Of a DNA stretch of 64,000 bases, positions 39,814 to 49,224 are shown in pieces. Origin of the DNA: Lachnospiraceae bacterium (GTDB lineage Bacteria; Bacillota; Clostridia; Lachnospirales; Lachnospiraceae). Both the position numbers and the translations under genes were made by a program. The stretch is taken from the NCBI GenBank assembly GCA_022799755.1, contig JAAWOU010000001.1, positions 1-64,000 of the forward strand, written 5' to 3'. Below the pieces are notes generated by a model. It did not search any database, had not been told where the DNA came from, and saw only the letters and a program-made list of their open reading frames with translations. Every line of letters starts with the position of its first letter. Position 1 is the stretch's first letter.

Positions 39814-41281
39814 GTCCGGCTTTCTCCCCTTTCACATGATTTTCCTCTCTTGGGAAAGTGACCTTGATCACGGTTCCCTCTCCCAGCCTGCTGTCCACTA
39901 CCAAAGTCCCGCTGTGGAGCTGAATGATCTTCTGGCACAGAGCCATTCCGATTCCCGCTCCGCCCTCCTTTCTGGAACGGGATTTGTCCACCATATAGAA
40001 CGCCTCCGTGATGCGGCTGATTTCCTCCGCCGGGATGCCTCTGCCGTTGTCCACCACCTTGATCTCGTAAAAACCTTTCAGGCAGCTGCCTTTCATAAGC
40101 ATAAAGCTTTCCTCCCCCTTGTCCAAAGCCTTGACCGCATTGTCCAGCAGATTATAGAGCAGGGAGAGCAGCAGCTCGGCGTCTCCCTGGATGAATGCTT
40201 TTTCCATGTCCACTTTTCCTCTGACACCCCGCTGCTTCCAGATAGGACGCATGGTGATGCGCAGATTCTGCTCCAGGTCCTTGGTGGACACGGTCCGAAA
40301 GGTCAGCGGATTTTTGTCCATACTCACCAGGTCCAGCAGCTTATGGGACAGGTTCTCCAGACGCTTTCCCTGATTGTAAATGTAAAAATAGGCATCATGG
40401 CATTCTTCCTCCGTAAGCTTTAAGGAATTGAGCATGTCCGCATAGCCTATAATTGAAGTCAGAGGTGTCTTTAATTCATGGGCAAAGGCGGCGGTGAAGT
40501 CTTCCTTTTGCTTTGCCTCCCGTATTTTGATCTGCATCTCCTCCACCAGACGGTCTGCCATGCGGTTGAAGTCCCGGGCAAGGGCCCCGATCTCATCGCT
40601 GCTTTTATTTTGGGAGCGCAGCGTGTAATCTCCGTCCGCAATCCGGCTTGCGAGCCGCCCCAGGCTGCGGATGGGTCTCGTGATATAGCGGGAGAGAAAA
40701 TAGATGCAGACGCCGCCTGCAGACAGGAGGCACAGAAGCGCGATGCGATACCGGGAGAGGAGATTCCCTCTGGAATCATAGGTATCCGTCAGCTCCCTGC
40801 ATATGCCCAGATACACTTTGCTTTGGGACACACCCGACTTCGCAATGGCGAACATATAGTAGCTGCCGTCAATCTTTCGGATCCCGATATTTCGGATGCT
40901 GTCTTCTGTGGTGTCCGAGGTATTCAGATCCCTTATCAGACCGTCCACCTCCTCCGCAAAGCCCATATTCTCCAGATAATCACCGCCGTAAAAGTATGTG
41001 CCGTCATCCCGTATGGCAAACATATGCCGTTCGTCCCGCTCCACGCTGTCGGCGATGCTGTTTAAGGTCTTGCTGATGGCATAGTCCTCCCCGTATTCCT
41101 CCGTGGACTGATAACCCATCTCAAAGAGGAAATGAAAGGTACGGCTGTCGTTATTTCCCTGCTCGATCTCTTTGTTCAGCAGCTGGGAGAAATCCGAGGA
41201 AAGCATCCATGTCCCGAACAGGGCGAACATTACGGTCAGCAGCGCTGTGGTGGCAAGGAAGAGTTTATCTGCGAATCTCAT
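39803..41281 (-). CDS. Sensor histidine kinase with extracellular domain
   Basis: A 492-aa kinase: helix one (~7-28), extracellular domain of ~150 residues, helix two (~180-200), HAMP domain, phospho-acceptor His268 in FAHELKTPLTS, and an ATPase domain with NLLDNAVKAL, DNGRGIP and GGAGIGMALC. Its gene follows the response regulator by 13 nt. The extracellular domain fits detection of an external signal, unidentified. Confidence 0.9.
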   Translation of the reverse strand: MRFADKLFLATTALLTVMFALFGTWMLSSDFSQLLNKEIEQGNNDSRTFHFLFEMGYQSTEEYGEDYAISKTLNSIADSVERDERHMFAIRDDGTYFYGGDYLENMGFAEEVDGLIRDLNTSDTTEDSIRNIGIRKIDGSYYMFAIAKSGVSQSKVYLGICRELTDTYDSRGNLLSRYRIALLCLLSAGGVCIYFLSRYITRPIRSLGRLASRIADGDYTLRSQNKSSDEIGALARDFNRMADRLVEEMQIKIREAKQKEDFTAAFAHELKTPLTSIIGYADMLNSLKLTEEECHDAYFYIYNQGKRLENLSHKLLDLVSMDKNPLTFRTVSTKDLEQNLRITMRPIWKQRGVRGKVDMEKAFIQGDAELLLSLLYNLLDNAVKALDKGEESFMLMKGSCLKGFYEIKVVDNGRGIPAEEISRITEAFYMVDKSRSRKEGGAGIGMALCQKIIQLHSGTLVVDSRLGEGTVIKVTFPREENHVKGEKAGHGR

Positions 41282-41294
41282 CGTCCAAAATCCT

Positions 41295-41966
41295 CTACTT
41301 CGTTATTTTTTCTTCTCCCTCCAGACGGTATCCTACCTTGTAGACAGCGGTGATTTCATTGTCCCAGTTCAGCTTCTTTTTCAGCCGCTGGATATGCAGG
41401 TCCACGGTCCTGCTCTGTCCCATATACTCGCCGCCCCAGATATTTTCGTAGATGGTCTCTCTGTAGAGAGCGATGTTGCGGTTCCTTGCAAGCAGCAGCA
41501 AAAGCTCAAATTCTTTCATGGTGAGAAGTACCGGTTCCCCGTTCTGGGTCACGGAGCGGGAGGCGGTATCGATCGCCACGTCAAATACGGTCAAAAGGGT
41601 TTCTGTCTTGTGATACCTGCGCAGAACGGCCTCCACCCTGGCTAAAAGCTCCACGATCTCGAAAGGCTTGGTCAGATAATCGTCTGCCCCCATCTTCAGG
41701 CCCTTTACCTTATTCTCCGTGCTGCCCAGCGCCGTCAGGAAGATCACCGGCAGTTCCAGCGTCCTGGCGTATTCCATCAGCTCATAGCCGTTGATACCCG
41801 GCAGCATCACGTCCAGCAGTACCAGATCAAACTTCTCCGTATCCATCAGATCCGCCGCTTTCTCACCGTCAGGCGCCCAGACACAGGAATATCCCGCCCT
41901 TCGCAGATTCATCTTGATCAGATTTGCAATGGGCTCTTCATCCTCCGCAATTAATATCTTCAGCAT
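41295..41966 (-). CDS. OmpR-family response regulator
   Basis: A 223-aa regulator with phospho-acceptor Asp52 in LLDVMLPG, acidic pocket AEDEEP, Lys in LTKPFE, and a winged-helix DNA-binding domain ending ITAVYKVGYRLE. First gene of the unit RR-HK-membrane protein (and perhaps the AGCS symporter). Divergent from the sodium:solute symporter at 42190, which could be one of its targets. Confidence 0.92.
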   Translation of the reverse strand: MLKILIAEDEEPIANLIKMNLRRAGYSCVWAPDGEKAADLMDTEKFDLVLLDVMLPGINGYELMEYARTLELPVIFLTALGSTENKVKGLKMGADDYLTKPFEIVELLARVEAVLRRYHKTETLLTVFDVAIDTASRSVTQNGEPVLLTMKEFELLLLLARNRNIALYRETIYENIWGGEYMGQSRTVDLHIQRLKKKLNWDNEITAVYKVGYRLEGEEKITK

Positions 41967-42123
41967 AATACTCCCTCACCTCTTGTGAAACGTTCATAAT
42001 ATAACGATTAGTCTATGAAAACGTATGAATGTATCCTTTTTGTATCACTTTCTTTCATGAAAATGCCTATTCTTTATTCTATCATCTAAAAATCAACTGT
42101 CAACGATTTCGGAAAAGAAACAT

Positions 42124-42152
42124 TTGCATAATGGCGCAAACTGTGATATAGT
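42124..42152 (+). promoter_or_regulatory. Promoter of the sodium:solute symporter gene
   Basis: TTGCAT (42124-42129), 17-nt spacer, TATAGT (42147-42152), 37 nt before the start codon at 42190. Confidence 0.6.
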
Positions 42153-42189
42153 TGCTTTAGCACTTTAAATTGGCAAAGGAGAAAAAATC

Positions 42190-43722
42190 ATGAAACTCAT
42201 TTTACTAATCCTCTATTTCGCAGTACTGATCGCCATCGGCATCTACTGCCGCAAGCACGCCACGGACGTCAACGGCTTCGTGCTGGGCGGGCGTTCCGTA
42301 GGTCCGTGGCTGACGGCTTTCGCCTATGGCACCTCCTATTTCTCGGCGGTGGTCTTCGTGGGCTATGCGGGACAGTTCGGCTGGAAATACGGCATTGCCG
42401 CCACATGGGCCGGCATCGGGAACGCCATTATAGGCTCGCTGCTGGCCTGGGCGGTATTGGGACGCAGGACACGTATCATGACCCAGCATCTGGACTCTGC
42501 CACCATGCCCCAGTTCTTTGGGGAGCGCTTCGGCAGCGGTTCTTTGAAGATCGGCGCCTCGGTCATCATCTTCATCTTTCTGATTCCTTACACCGCATCC
42601 CTGTACAACGGCCTCTCCCGGCTCTTCGGCATGGCGTTCAACATCGATTACTCCGTCTGCATTTTGCTGATGGCGGTGCTGACGGCCATCTATGTCATTG
42701 CCGGCGGATATATGGCCACGGCCATCAACGATTTCATCCAGGGAATCATTATGCTGTTCGGTATTACTACCATCATTGCCGCCGTGCTCAAGAGTAAGGG
42801 TGGCTTCATGGCGGCTCTGGACGGGCTGGCTGGGATTACGGACGAGACCGTGTCCACCGCCCCCGGCACTTTTGCCTCTTTCTTCGGCCCGGATCCCTTA
42901 AATCTCCTGTTCGTGGTGATTCTGACTTCACTCGGCACCTGGGGACTGCCGCAGATGGTACAGAAATTCTACGCCATCAAAAATGAGGAATCCATCAAAA
43001 AGGGAACCATTATCTCCACACTTTTCGCGCTGGTGGTGGCCGGAGGCTGCTATTTCCTGGGCGGTTTCGGCAGGCTGTTCTCCGACCGGATCGACGTGGC
43101 GGCCAACGGATTCGACTCCATTATCCCTGCCATGCTGTCCGGCCTTTCGCCTCTGTTGATCGCGCTGGTGGTGATTCTGGTGCTGTCCGCCTCCATGTCC
43201 ACGCTCTCCTCTTTGGTCATGGCCTCCAGTTCTACATTGACAATAGACTTTCTAAAAGAGATCTGCTTTAAAAAGATGGAGGACAAAAAGCAGGTATTCT
43301 GCATGCGGATCCTGATCGTGGTGTTCATCGCAATCTCCTCGATTCTGGCCCTGATCCAGTACAAGAGCTCCGTGACTTTCATCGCGCAGCTCATGGGGGT
43401 GTCATGGGGAGCGCTGGCGGGTTCTTTTCTGGCCCCTTTCCTGTACTCCCTGTATTCCAGGAAAGTGACAAAAGCCTCCTGCTGGGTATGCTTCCTCTTC
43501 AGCTCCTTGCTGATGGTGGCAAATATCTTCTTCCGCCCCTCTTTCCCGGCCATTATGCAGTCTCCTATCAACTGCGGCGCCATCGCCATGCTGGCGGGGC
43601 TGGTGATCGTACCGGCGGTAAGCCTGTTCACGCCCAAACCGGACAAAAAGCTGGTAGACAATGCCTTTGCCTGCTATGAGAAGAAGACAGAGGTGGCTCA
43701 GAAGACAGCATTGGGAAAATAA
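42190..43722 (+). CDS. Sodium:solute symporter (SSS family)
   Basis: A 510-aa transporter with about 13 helices: YCRKHATDVNGFVLGGRSVGP, SYFSAVVFVGYAGQFG and AVLTAIYVIAGGYMATAIND are typical SSS signatures (proline, pantothenate, sialic acid and other sodium-coupled uptake). Substrate cannot be assigned. Single-gene unit with own promoter and terminator; AAAGGAG ribosome site. It converges on the glycosidase-methyltransferase cluster. Confidence 0.9.
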   Translation: MKLILLILYFAVLIAIGIYCRKHATDVNGFVLGGRSVGPWLTAFAYGTSYFSAVVFVGYAGQFGWKYGIAATWAGIGNAIIGSLLAWAVLGRRTRIMTQHLDSATMPQFFGERFGSGSLKIGASVIIFIFLIPYTASLYNGLSRLFGMAFNIDYSVCILLMAVLTAIYVIAGGYMATAINDFIQGIIMLFGITTIIAAVLKSKGGFMAALDGLAGITDETVSTAPGTFASFFGPDPLNLLFVVILTSLGTWGLPQMVQKFYAIKNEESIKKGTIISTLFALVVAGGCYFLGGFGRLFSDRIDVAANGFDSIIPAMLSGLSPLLIALVVILVLSASMSTLSSLVMASSSTLTIDFLKEICFKKMEDKKQVFCMRILIVVFIAISSILALIQYKSSVTFIAQLMGVSWGALAGSFLAPFLYSLYSRKVTKASCWVCFLFSSLLMVANIFFRPSFPAIMQSPINCGAIAMLAGLVIVPAVSLFTPKPDKKLVDNAFACYEKKTEVAQKTALGK

Positions 43723-43736
43723 AAGACAGGAACCGG

Positions 43737-43780
43737 AAAGGGCGAACCCGGGCGGCAAAGCTTCCGGGGTTCGCCCTTTT
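43737..43780. terminator. Bidirectional terminator
   Basis: Arms AAAGGGCGAACCCGG (43737-43751) and CCGGGGTTCGCCCTTTT (43764-43780) pair with one irregular position; A-run on the left, T-run on the right. It can end both the symporter transcript (+) and the long minus-strand cluster. Confidence 0.8.
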
Positions 43781-43794
43781 ATTTACTTACAACA

Positions 43795-46700
43795 TTAGAT
43801 TACACATTTGTCTTGCACGCCGAGAATGGGACTGACCAGAATGCCTGTGGGAACCAGCTGATACTCATAAGCCCAGGCCTCGCCTCTGGTACGCCATGCG
43901 TTGGGACCGCACCAGCTCACCAGCCCGGAACAGTTGTGCAGCTGGCCAAAGGTATTTCTGCGGTTGCCGTAGGCCCGCAGTTCCAGGACATGACTGCCTT
44001 TCTTCACATCTGCGAAGCTGACGCGGTAAGGGCTCTTGAACAGGTCTCTGCTCTCCTGCCCGTCCAGGATCACCTCCACCAGAGGATTGCGGAATCTGGG
44101 CACTTGTACGGAAAGCTCGCCGTCCCGGGGCAGCTCCAGGGGAAGCCGGTAAATCAGGTTGCCGCCGTAGAAAGGCAGACCCTGGGCACAGATATCCCCG
44201 AAACCGAGTTTCTCCGGAAGCTCTGTGACAACTGCCGTGCTGCCCATTACGCTGACTCCGAACTGCCCAAGCAGGTACATGGCCTCCACGTTCACGTTGA
44301 TATGGTAAGGCAGGCAGACTTCCAATATGTTATCGCCCTTTTTCAGACCGGGCAGTAGCACTTTGTGTATTTCCCGGTCCGTGAAATATCCGCTGACCTG
44401 ATGATGGATCTTCACGCCGTTCCAGATCAGCTCGGTGATGGACTCGTTTTCCAGCGCAAGTTCGACCTCATCCATATCGATCTGGGAGGATACGGTAAAG
44501 CGCAGTGACACCTTGTGCTCGTAGGAACGTTCGCCGTGGATCCAGGGCTGGGCATAGGCGTCTTCCCGCAGGGGATACCCCACTTCCCGGCGCAGGTTGT
44601 TGTCCAGGCGCAGGATCTCCTCTTTCTCTTTCCAGTCTCCCTCATCCAGCCTGTACTCTGCCATATCCAGTACCAGCACATTGGGTTCCTCCAGGGTAAA
44701 GTCCGCCAGCGCCGGCGCGGTCACCGGACTGCAGATCCGCTGCCCGTCGGAAACTGTCTCCGGGGTCTCCTCCCCGCGTCCCGGTTTCAGGCAGTAGAGG
44801 AAAGAATCCTGGGCATAGGAGGTTATCTCCCACTGCGTCCCGCCTCCCGCGTAGCGCACAGCCACGGGAGATATACTGCCCTCCATGGCGTCATAGAGCT
44901 CCACGGTCCAGTCTCCGGGCACGCGGACGGTCCAGTATTCCGCGGTGACGTCGTCCGGATTGCCGGGTCTCTCGGAGTGGGCCAGAAACAGCCAGCGGTT
45001 CTCTCCGTCCTGGCGCTGCTGGCTGAGCAGGTTGGTGGATTTCATTCCGTTCCTGTCCCGCACCCCCACGGTCCTGTAAGGCTCCAGCGCCCTGTGGACA
45101 GCCTGCTTCGTGAACGGCAGCAATGTTCCCGTCTGCGCCAGTCCGTTGTCTTTTGCCGGCAGGGCGTCGATATACTCCGGCACATGTCCCAGGTAGAAGA
45201 TTTTTCCGCCTTTCCGGGCAAATTTCCGCAAGCGTTCCGCGGTATTTCCGCGAAGCGTCACACAGCCGGGAACCACTATCACATCATAGCTCATCTCTCC
45301 CACGCCGAAGCCCTCGCCTTTCTCAGGCTGGCTTTCCAGCAGCGACTCACAGATAAAGTCAAAGTCAAACAGACCGTAGAGCAGCCAGGAGGTCAGCGCG
45401 GAAAAGTCTCTGTCCATCTGTGCCCTTTCCTCTCCCGTGGTCTCCTCGTTGCCCCACTTGAGCCAATAGGACTCAATGGGATGAATCACGCCGATTTTTA
45501 CGAAAGGTTTGCCTCTCACCAGCGCGGTGTTGAGTCTGGAGAAGTAATCCTCTATTCTCTTGTATTTCCGGTACCAGGGAGACTGATAGCCGATGCATGC
45601 CGGGTAATCGCGCTTCGCCTCACCCTCCATGGACACCCAGGTCAGATGATGGACGCGGATGGTGACGCCCAGGGCCGCCTGCCAGTCTCCGCCCAGCTTG
45701 TGATTTCGGAAGTCAAAATCCCAGTTGGTGACGCCGTAGAGCTCGCTGAGCATTCCCTCCCTGCCATACTGATGAACCGCGCTCTGGGCCTGCTTAGCGG
45801 TGTTCAGCTCTCTGTTGTCGCAGAGCATGTCGATTCCGGGCAGCTGAAAGCTCCGGTAGGAACGCATGGCCTCGCCAAGCGCGGCGGTCTGGCTCCCAAG
45901 GCTGGGCTCCTCCATCATATGCCCGGTGAGGGCAAAGCCGCGGCTTTCGCACCAGCTGCCGATCTGATCCGCAAAGGCCTGGGAGAACCGCTCTGCGATA
46001 TGGTCATGGTAGCGGTATCTGGTGACGGAGACAGGTTTTCCCTCCATCTCCCAGAATACCTCCGGCAGATGCTCTAAAAACGACTCTCCGTAAGCCTCCT
46101 TATAGCTTTCCTCAAAGTCATCGGTATAAGGGATAAACTGGGACGCCTTGTCGTCGGCTCTGCCCAGACGGCTCTTGTGCACAAACTGGGGTTCATCCGT
46201 AAAGATGGAGGGAATGTCCTTTCCAAAGGAATCCCCCAGTGCTCCGGCATATTTTTCATGAACCACCTGCAGGAAATACGCCATTGCTTTCGGATCCAGA
46301 GTATTCACATAGGACTGATTGTTAAACCATGGGCTGTCGCCGGACACTTCCAGATAAGCGTACCAGGGCGCATAGCCCTCCGGGAGCTCCTCACTTTCCG
46401 AAAATGCGCGGTAATCCGTCATATTTCCCTTTTCGTTCAGCTGTACCCCATAGCGCATGAGAAATTTCCTGGTATGGCTGCGGACCGCTCTGGCACTGGA
46501 GGAAGCTTCCCCCTTGTTCTCCGGATAGCCGTCCTCGATGGGTTCCGGCGAGAATACCAGACACCGCTGCCTGTATTCCTCATGGCAGGTTACAAGTCCT
46601 CCCCCGAAGCCGGACGGCCAACGGTCCTCATCGTACAGCCAGGTCAGCATGTCTTTCTCCGCAAACTGGTCGTGGGCATAGGAAACCAGATCCAGAAACG

Positions 46701-46911
46701 CTTCGCTCATGAAAGGGATATTCATGCCGCTGCGGCTGTGAATGTGGGCGCCGCCCATTCCCATGGCCCGCAAGTCGTCGGTCTGTTCCGCGATCTGCTT
46801 CTTGGTCACCTTGCAGTTCCAGGCCCAGAACGGAGTGCCCCGGTACTCGCTGGACGGATTCCGGAACAATTCAGGATCCAATGTCTTTTCGCCTTTTCTT
46901 GGATATAACAT
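43795..46911 (-). CDS. Large glycoside-hydrolase-like protein
   Basis: A ~1038-aa cytoplasmic protein (no signal peptide) from a Firmicutes family annotated simply as glycosyl hydrolase, distantly like GH106 rhamnosidases. Seen: FRNPSSEYRGTPFWAWNCK, WLYDEDRWPSG (residues ~91-101), a probable acidic catalytic strand IFTDEP (~236-241), TGHMMEEPSLG, then C-terminal beta-sandwich domains ending HNCSGLVSWCGPNAWR. The ATG at 46911 has an AGGAGGG site. It is the last gene of the methyltransferase cluster and a paralog of the 54220-57285 product, sharing all these motifs. Substrate unknown; a methylated or aryl glycoside is inferred. Confidence 0.78.
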   Translation of the reverse strand: MLYPRKGEKTLDPELFRNPSSEYRGTPFWAWNCKVTKKQIAEQTDDLRAMGMGGAHIHSRSGMNIPFMSEAFLDLVSYAHDQFAEKDMLTWLYDEDRWPSGFGGGLVTCHEEYRQRCLVFSPEPIEDGYPENKGEASSSARAVRSHTRKFLMRYGVQLNEKGNMTDYRAFSESEELPEGYAPWYAYLEVSGDSPWFNNQSYVNTLDPKAMAYFLQVVHEKYAGALGDSFGKDIPSIFTDEPQFVHKSRLGRADDKASQFIPYTDDFEESYKEAYGESFLEHLPEVFWEMEGKPVSVTRYRYHDHIAERFSQAFADQIGSWCESRGFALTGHMMEEPSLGSQTAALGEAMRSYRSFQLPGIDMLCDNRELNTAKQAQSAVHQYGREGMLSELYGVTNWDFDFRNHKLGGDWQAALGVTIRVHHLTWVSMEGEAKRDYPACIGYQSPWYRKYKRIEDYFSRLNTALVRGKPFVKIGVIHPIESYWLKWGNEETTGEERAQMDRDFSALTSWLLYGLFDFDFICESLLESQPEKGEGFGVGEMSYDVIVVPGCVTLRGNTAERLRKFARKGGKIFYLGHVPEYIDALPAKDNGLAQTGTLLPFTKQAVHRALEPYRTVGVRDRNGMKSTNLLSQQRQDGENRWLFLAHSERPGNPDDVTAEYWTVRVPGDWTVELYDAMEGSISPVAVRYAGGGTQWEITSYAQDSFLYCLKPGRGEETPETVSDGQRICSPVTAPALADFTLEEPNVLVLDMAEYRLDEGDWKEKEEILRLDNNLRREVGYPLREDAYAQPWIHGERSYEHKVSLRFTVSSQIDMDEVELALENESITELIWNGVKIHHQVSGYFTDREIHKVLLPGLKKGDNILEVCLPYHINVNVEAMYLLGQFGVSVMGSTAVVTELPEKLGFGDICAQGLPFYGGNLIYRLPLELPRDGELSVQVPRFRNPLVEVILDGQESRDLFKSPYRVSFADVKKGSHVLELRAYGNRRNTFGQLHNCSGLVSWCGPNAWRTRGEAWAYEYQLVPTGILVSPILGVQDKCVI

Positions 46912-46968
46912 TTCGTTACCCTCCTGTTTTCCGTCTGCCGACACCCTTTCGGGACGGCAGCGGATACT

Positions 46969-48492
46969 TTAAAACAACATCCTCTCCATATATTCATCCG
47001 CAAAAAACGGATTTGAAGACAGCTCCACAATCTTTGCGCATCCGGCATAGCGTTCGCATACGCTTCTGTAATCAGTGTTCAGCAGCAGCAAAGCCGCGCC
47101 GCTCAAAGCCGCATTGCCTATGACGCGGATACAGGGAAGCATTTCCTCCGGGAACAGGCCTATCTTCGCCGCGTTCTCCACGTTCAGATAGCTGCCGAAT
47201 CCCCCCGCGATCAAGAGCCCCTGGATGTGCTTTGGCCCGGCCGTGTGCAGCAGAGTCCGAATGCCGGCATGAATGGCGCTCTTGGCAAGCTGCACCATTC
47301 TCACGTCATTCTGTGTAAAGGTAACCGGCCCGCAGATCACGGCCGTCTCCTCTTCCAGGTATCCCGTCTCGTCCATCCTGCCTGTCTCCAACAGGCAGGC
47401 AACCGTGTCCACCACACCGCTTCCGCAGATCCCTGCCGGCGCCCCGCCCCCAATGACATGAGCCGCAAGCTTTCCGTCCTGTACCGTCACACGGTCGACG
47501 GCGCCGCGGCTTCCGCCCATTCCCATGGAAATCCCGGCGCCCTCAAAGGCCGGTCCCGCCGCGGTAGAACAGCAGTACAGCTCTCCCTCATGCCACAGGG
47601 CCATCTCCCCGTTGGTGCCGATATCCGCCAAAAGCTGTGTTTCGGCCGTCTCACAGAGTCCCCCGGCCAAAAGCGCCGTGATCAGATCCGCCCCCACGAA
47701 TGCCGCCGCGCAGGGGGCAAGATACACTGCCGTCTGCGGGGATACCAGAGACAGTCCCAGGGATTCGGCCGGCACTGTCTCCCCAAAAAGGCGCTCTGCG
47801 GCAAAAGGCGCATGAGAGAGAGGCTCTGTGGAAGTGCCGGTAAGCAGGTGGAGCATCACGGTATTCCCCGTCACTGCCAGACCGTCAATCTCTCCGGGCG
47901 CTATTTTGGCCCTTGCGGACAGTTCCCGTATCAGCCCGTCCACGGCTCTGCGGATTGCCCGGGTAAGCTGCGGACCGTCGCCTCTAAGATCCGCCTCTAT
48001 GCGGGAGATCACATCCGCTCCCCAGCCGGACTGGGGATTGAGACCGCTGCCCTTTGCCAGGAGATTTCCACCGGTATCGTAAAGCCCGGCAGCCAAAGTC
48101 GTGGTCCCGATATCCAGCACGAAGCCGTAATTCTGAAAGGTCGGCTTTAACACAATGTCCGGCATGTCTCCGGCAATGCGGATCTGTCCGGCGTCCGGCC
48201 CCGTCAGCTCCGCGCTGCAGTCCCCCTCCACGGTGGCGCAGCAGGCCAGCCTGACGCCGGCCGCCACCTCTTCCGGGGACAAAAGCCTGCGCTCCGCCTC
48301 GGAGAGCGGTCCCAATATTCCCTCCGCTTTCACCCTGCATTTTCCGCAGCGGCCGTGTCCTCCGCAGGGCATGGCCAATGTATGCGTCCCCGGGCCGCTG
48401 TTTTGCTTTACAGACTCCCCGGCCAGCAAATTCCCCAGAGTCGTCCCCGGCTCCGCCTCATAAACAATTCCATTTATCCTGACTTCTGCCAT
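46969..48492 (-). CDS. RACo-type corrinoid reactivation protein
   Basis: A 507-aa protein: N-terminal 2Fe-2S ferredoxin domain (MPCGGHGRCGKCR and LACCATV cysteines) followed by an ASKHA-fold ATPase domain (FVLDIGTTTLAAGLYD, LADIGTNGEMALW, LIAGGFGSYLN). Such proteins use ATP to reduce an inactivated Co(II) corrinoid so that it can be methylated again. This is one of the four standard parts of corrinoid O- or N-demethylase systems and sits in the same operon as the corrinoid protein. Confidence 0.9.
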   Translation of the reverse strand: MAEVRINGIVYEAEPGTTLGNLLAGESVKQNSGPGTHTLAMPCGGHGRCGKCRVKAEGILGPLSEAERRLLSPEEVAAGVRLACCATVEGDCSAELTGPDAGQIRIAGDMPDIVLKPTFQNYGFVLDIGTTTLAAGLYDTGGNLLAKGSGLNPQSGWGADVISRIEADLRGDGPQLTRAIRRAVDGLIRELSARAKIAPGEIDGLAVTGNTVMLHLLTGTSTEPLSHAPFAAERLFGETVPAESLGLSLVSPQTAVYLAPCAAAFVGADLITALLAGGLCETAETQLLADIGTNGEMALWHEGELYCCSTAAGPAFEGAGISMGMGGSRGAVDRVTVQDGKLAAHVIGGGAPAGICGSGVVDTVACLLETGRMDETGYLEEETAVICGPVTFTQNDVRMVQLAKSAIHAGIRTLLHTAGPKHIQGLLIAGGFGSYLNVENAAKIGLFPEEMLPCIRVIGNAALSGAALLLLNTDYRSVCERYAGCAKIVELSSNPFFADEYMERMLF

Positions 48493-48636
48493 ACCTACCT
48501 CTTAATCCCCGAATAAGCCAAACACTTCCGCCCTTAGAAAATCTTTGCACACGCCCCATGCCGGTGCAGCCGGCACATAGGATCAATGATCCAAAGCGCA
48601 AACATCGCGCCTGGGAGAGTGCCTTACTTAGCAGAC

Positions 48637-49206
48637 TTACATCAGCGAACAAAATATTGCGCCGAAGTAAGTGACGGTATTCTGTCCGTTGATGTACTTC
48701 ATTCCGCATTCCGCCGCAAGCCTGGACACGTTGATTCCATAGGCTTCCAGCGAGGAGATAGCCAGATTGGGAAAGCGGCAGGGATGGTTTTCCACCCTGG
48801 CGCACACGGGACAGATATGGCATCCGCCGGCGCCCAGATGGAGAATGCGCACAAAGGAATCCTCGCTGACCGATTCCACGATCCTTCGGGTCAGAGCGCT
48901 GTGCTTTCCGGCGGCTTCCTCCATCCCCTCTATGTCATAGCTGTCTTCCAGCATTCCGATGGTCTGATAGACCACCGCATAGTCAAAGGTGCGGATGGTC
49001 TCCATCAGCGTACCGATATCCCCCGCGTCCGGCGGGCAGGTCCAGCACTTTCCGTATTTTCCGCAGGTATTCTGCTCACACAGACTCCGAAAGCCTGCGT
49101 CCGTCTCGACTTTGGAGACCGGAATCGCGGCGGCGTTGTCTGCGCCCTGCTCCAGAGCCATCTTTACCAGGTGATCTAACATTTCGACGTCCGTTATCTT
49201 TCTCAT
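48637..49206 (-). CDS. DUF2284 metal-binding protein
   Basis: A 189-aa cysteine-rich protein with CEQNTCGKYGKCWTCPP near residue 43 and GGCHICPVCARVENHPCRFP near 127, the DUF2284 pattern proposed to bind metal or Fe-S. Such genes often accompany corrinoid methyltransferase genes in anaerobes, where an electron-transfer or metal-handling role is suspected but unproven. It starts 18 nt after the UroD-type methyltransferase gene. A 144-nt spacer then separates it from the reactivase gene. Confidence 0.82.
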   Translation of the reverse strand: MRKITDVEMLDHLVKMALEQGADNAAAIPVSKVETDAGFRSLCEQNTCGKYGKCWTCPPDAGDIGTLMETIRTFDYAVVYQTIGMLEDSYDIEGMEEAAGKHSALTRRIVESVSEDSFVRILHLGAGGCHICPVCARVENHPCRFPNLAISSLEAYGINVSRLAAECGMKYINGQNTVTYFGAIFCSLM

Positions 49207-49224
49207 GGCTCTGTCTCCTTATAT

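Noticed and set aside
44515-46077. A 520-codon plus-strand open frame opposite the glycosidase gene
   Set aside because: Antisense shadow; the minus-strand frame contains family motifs shared with its paralog.
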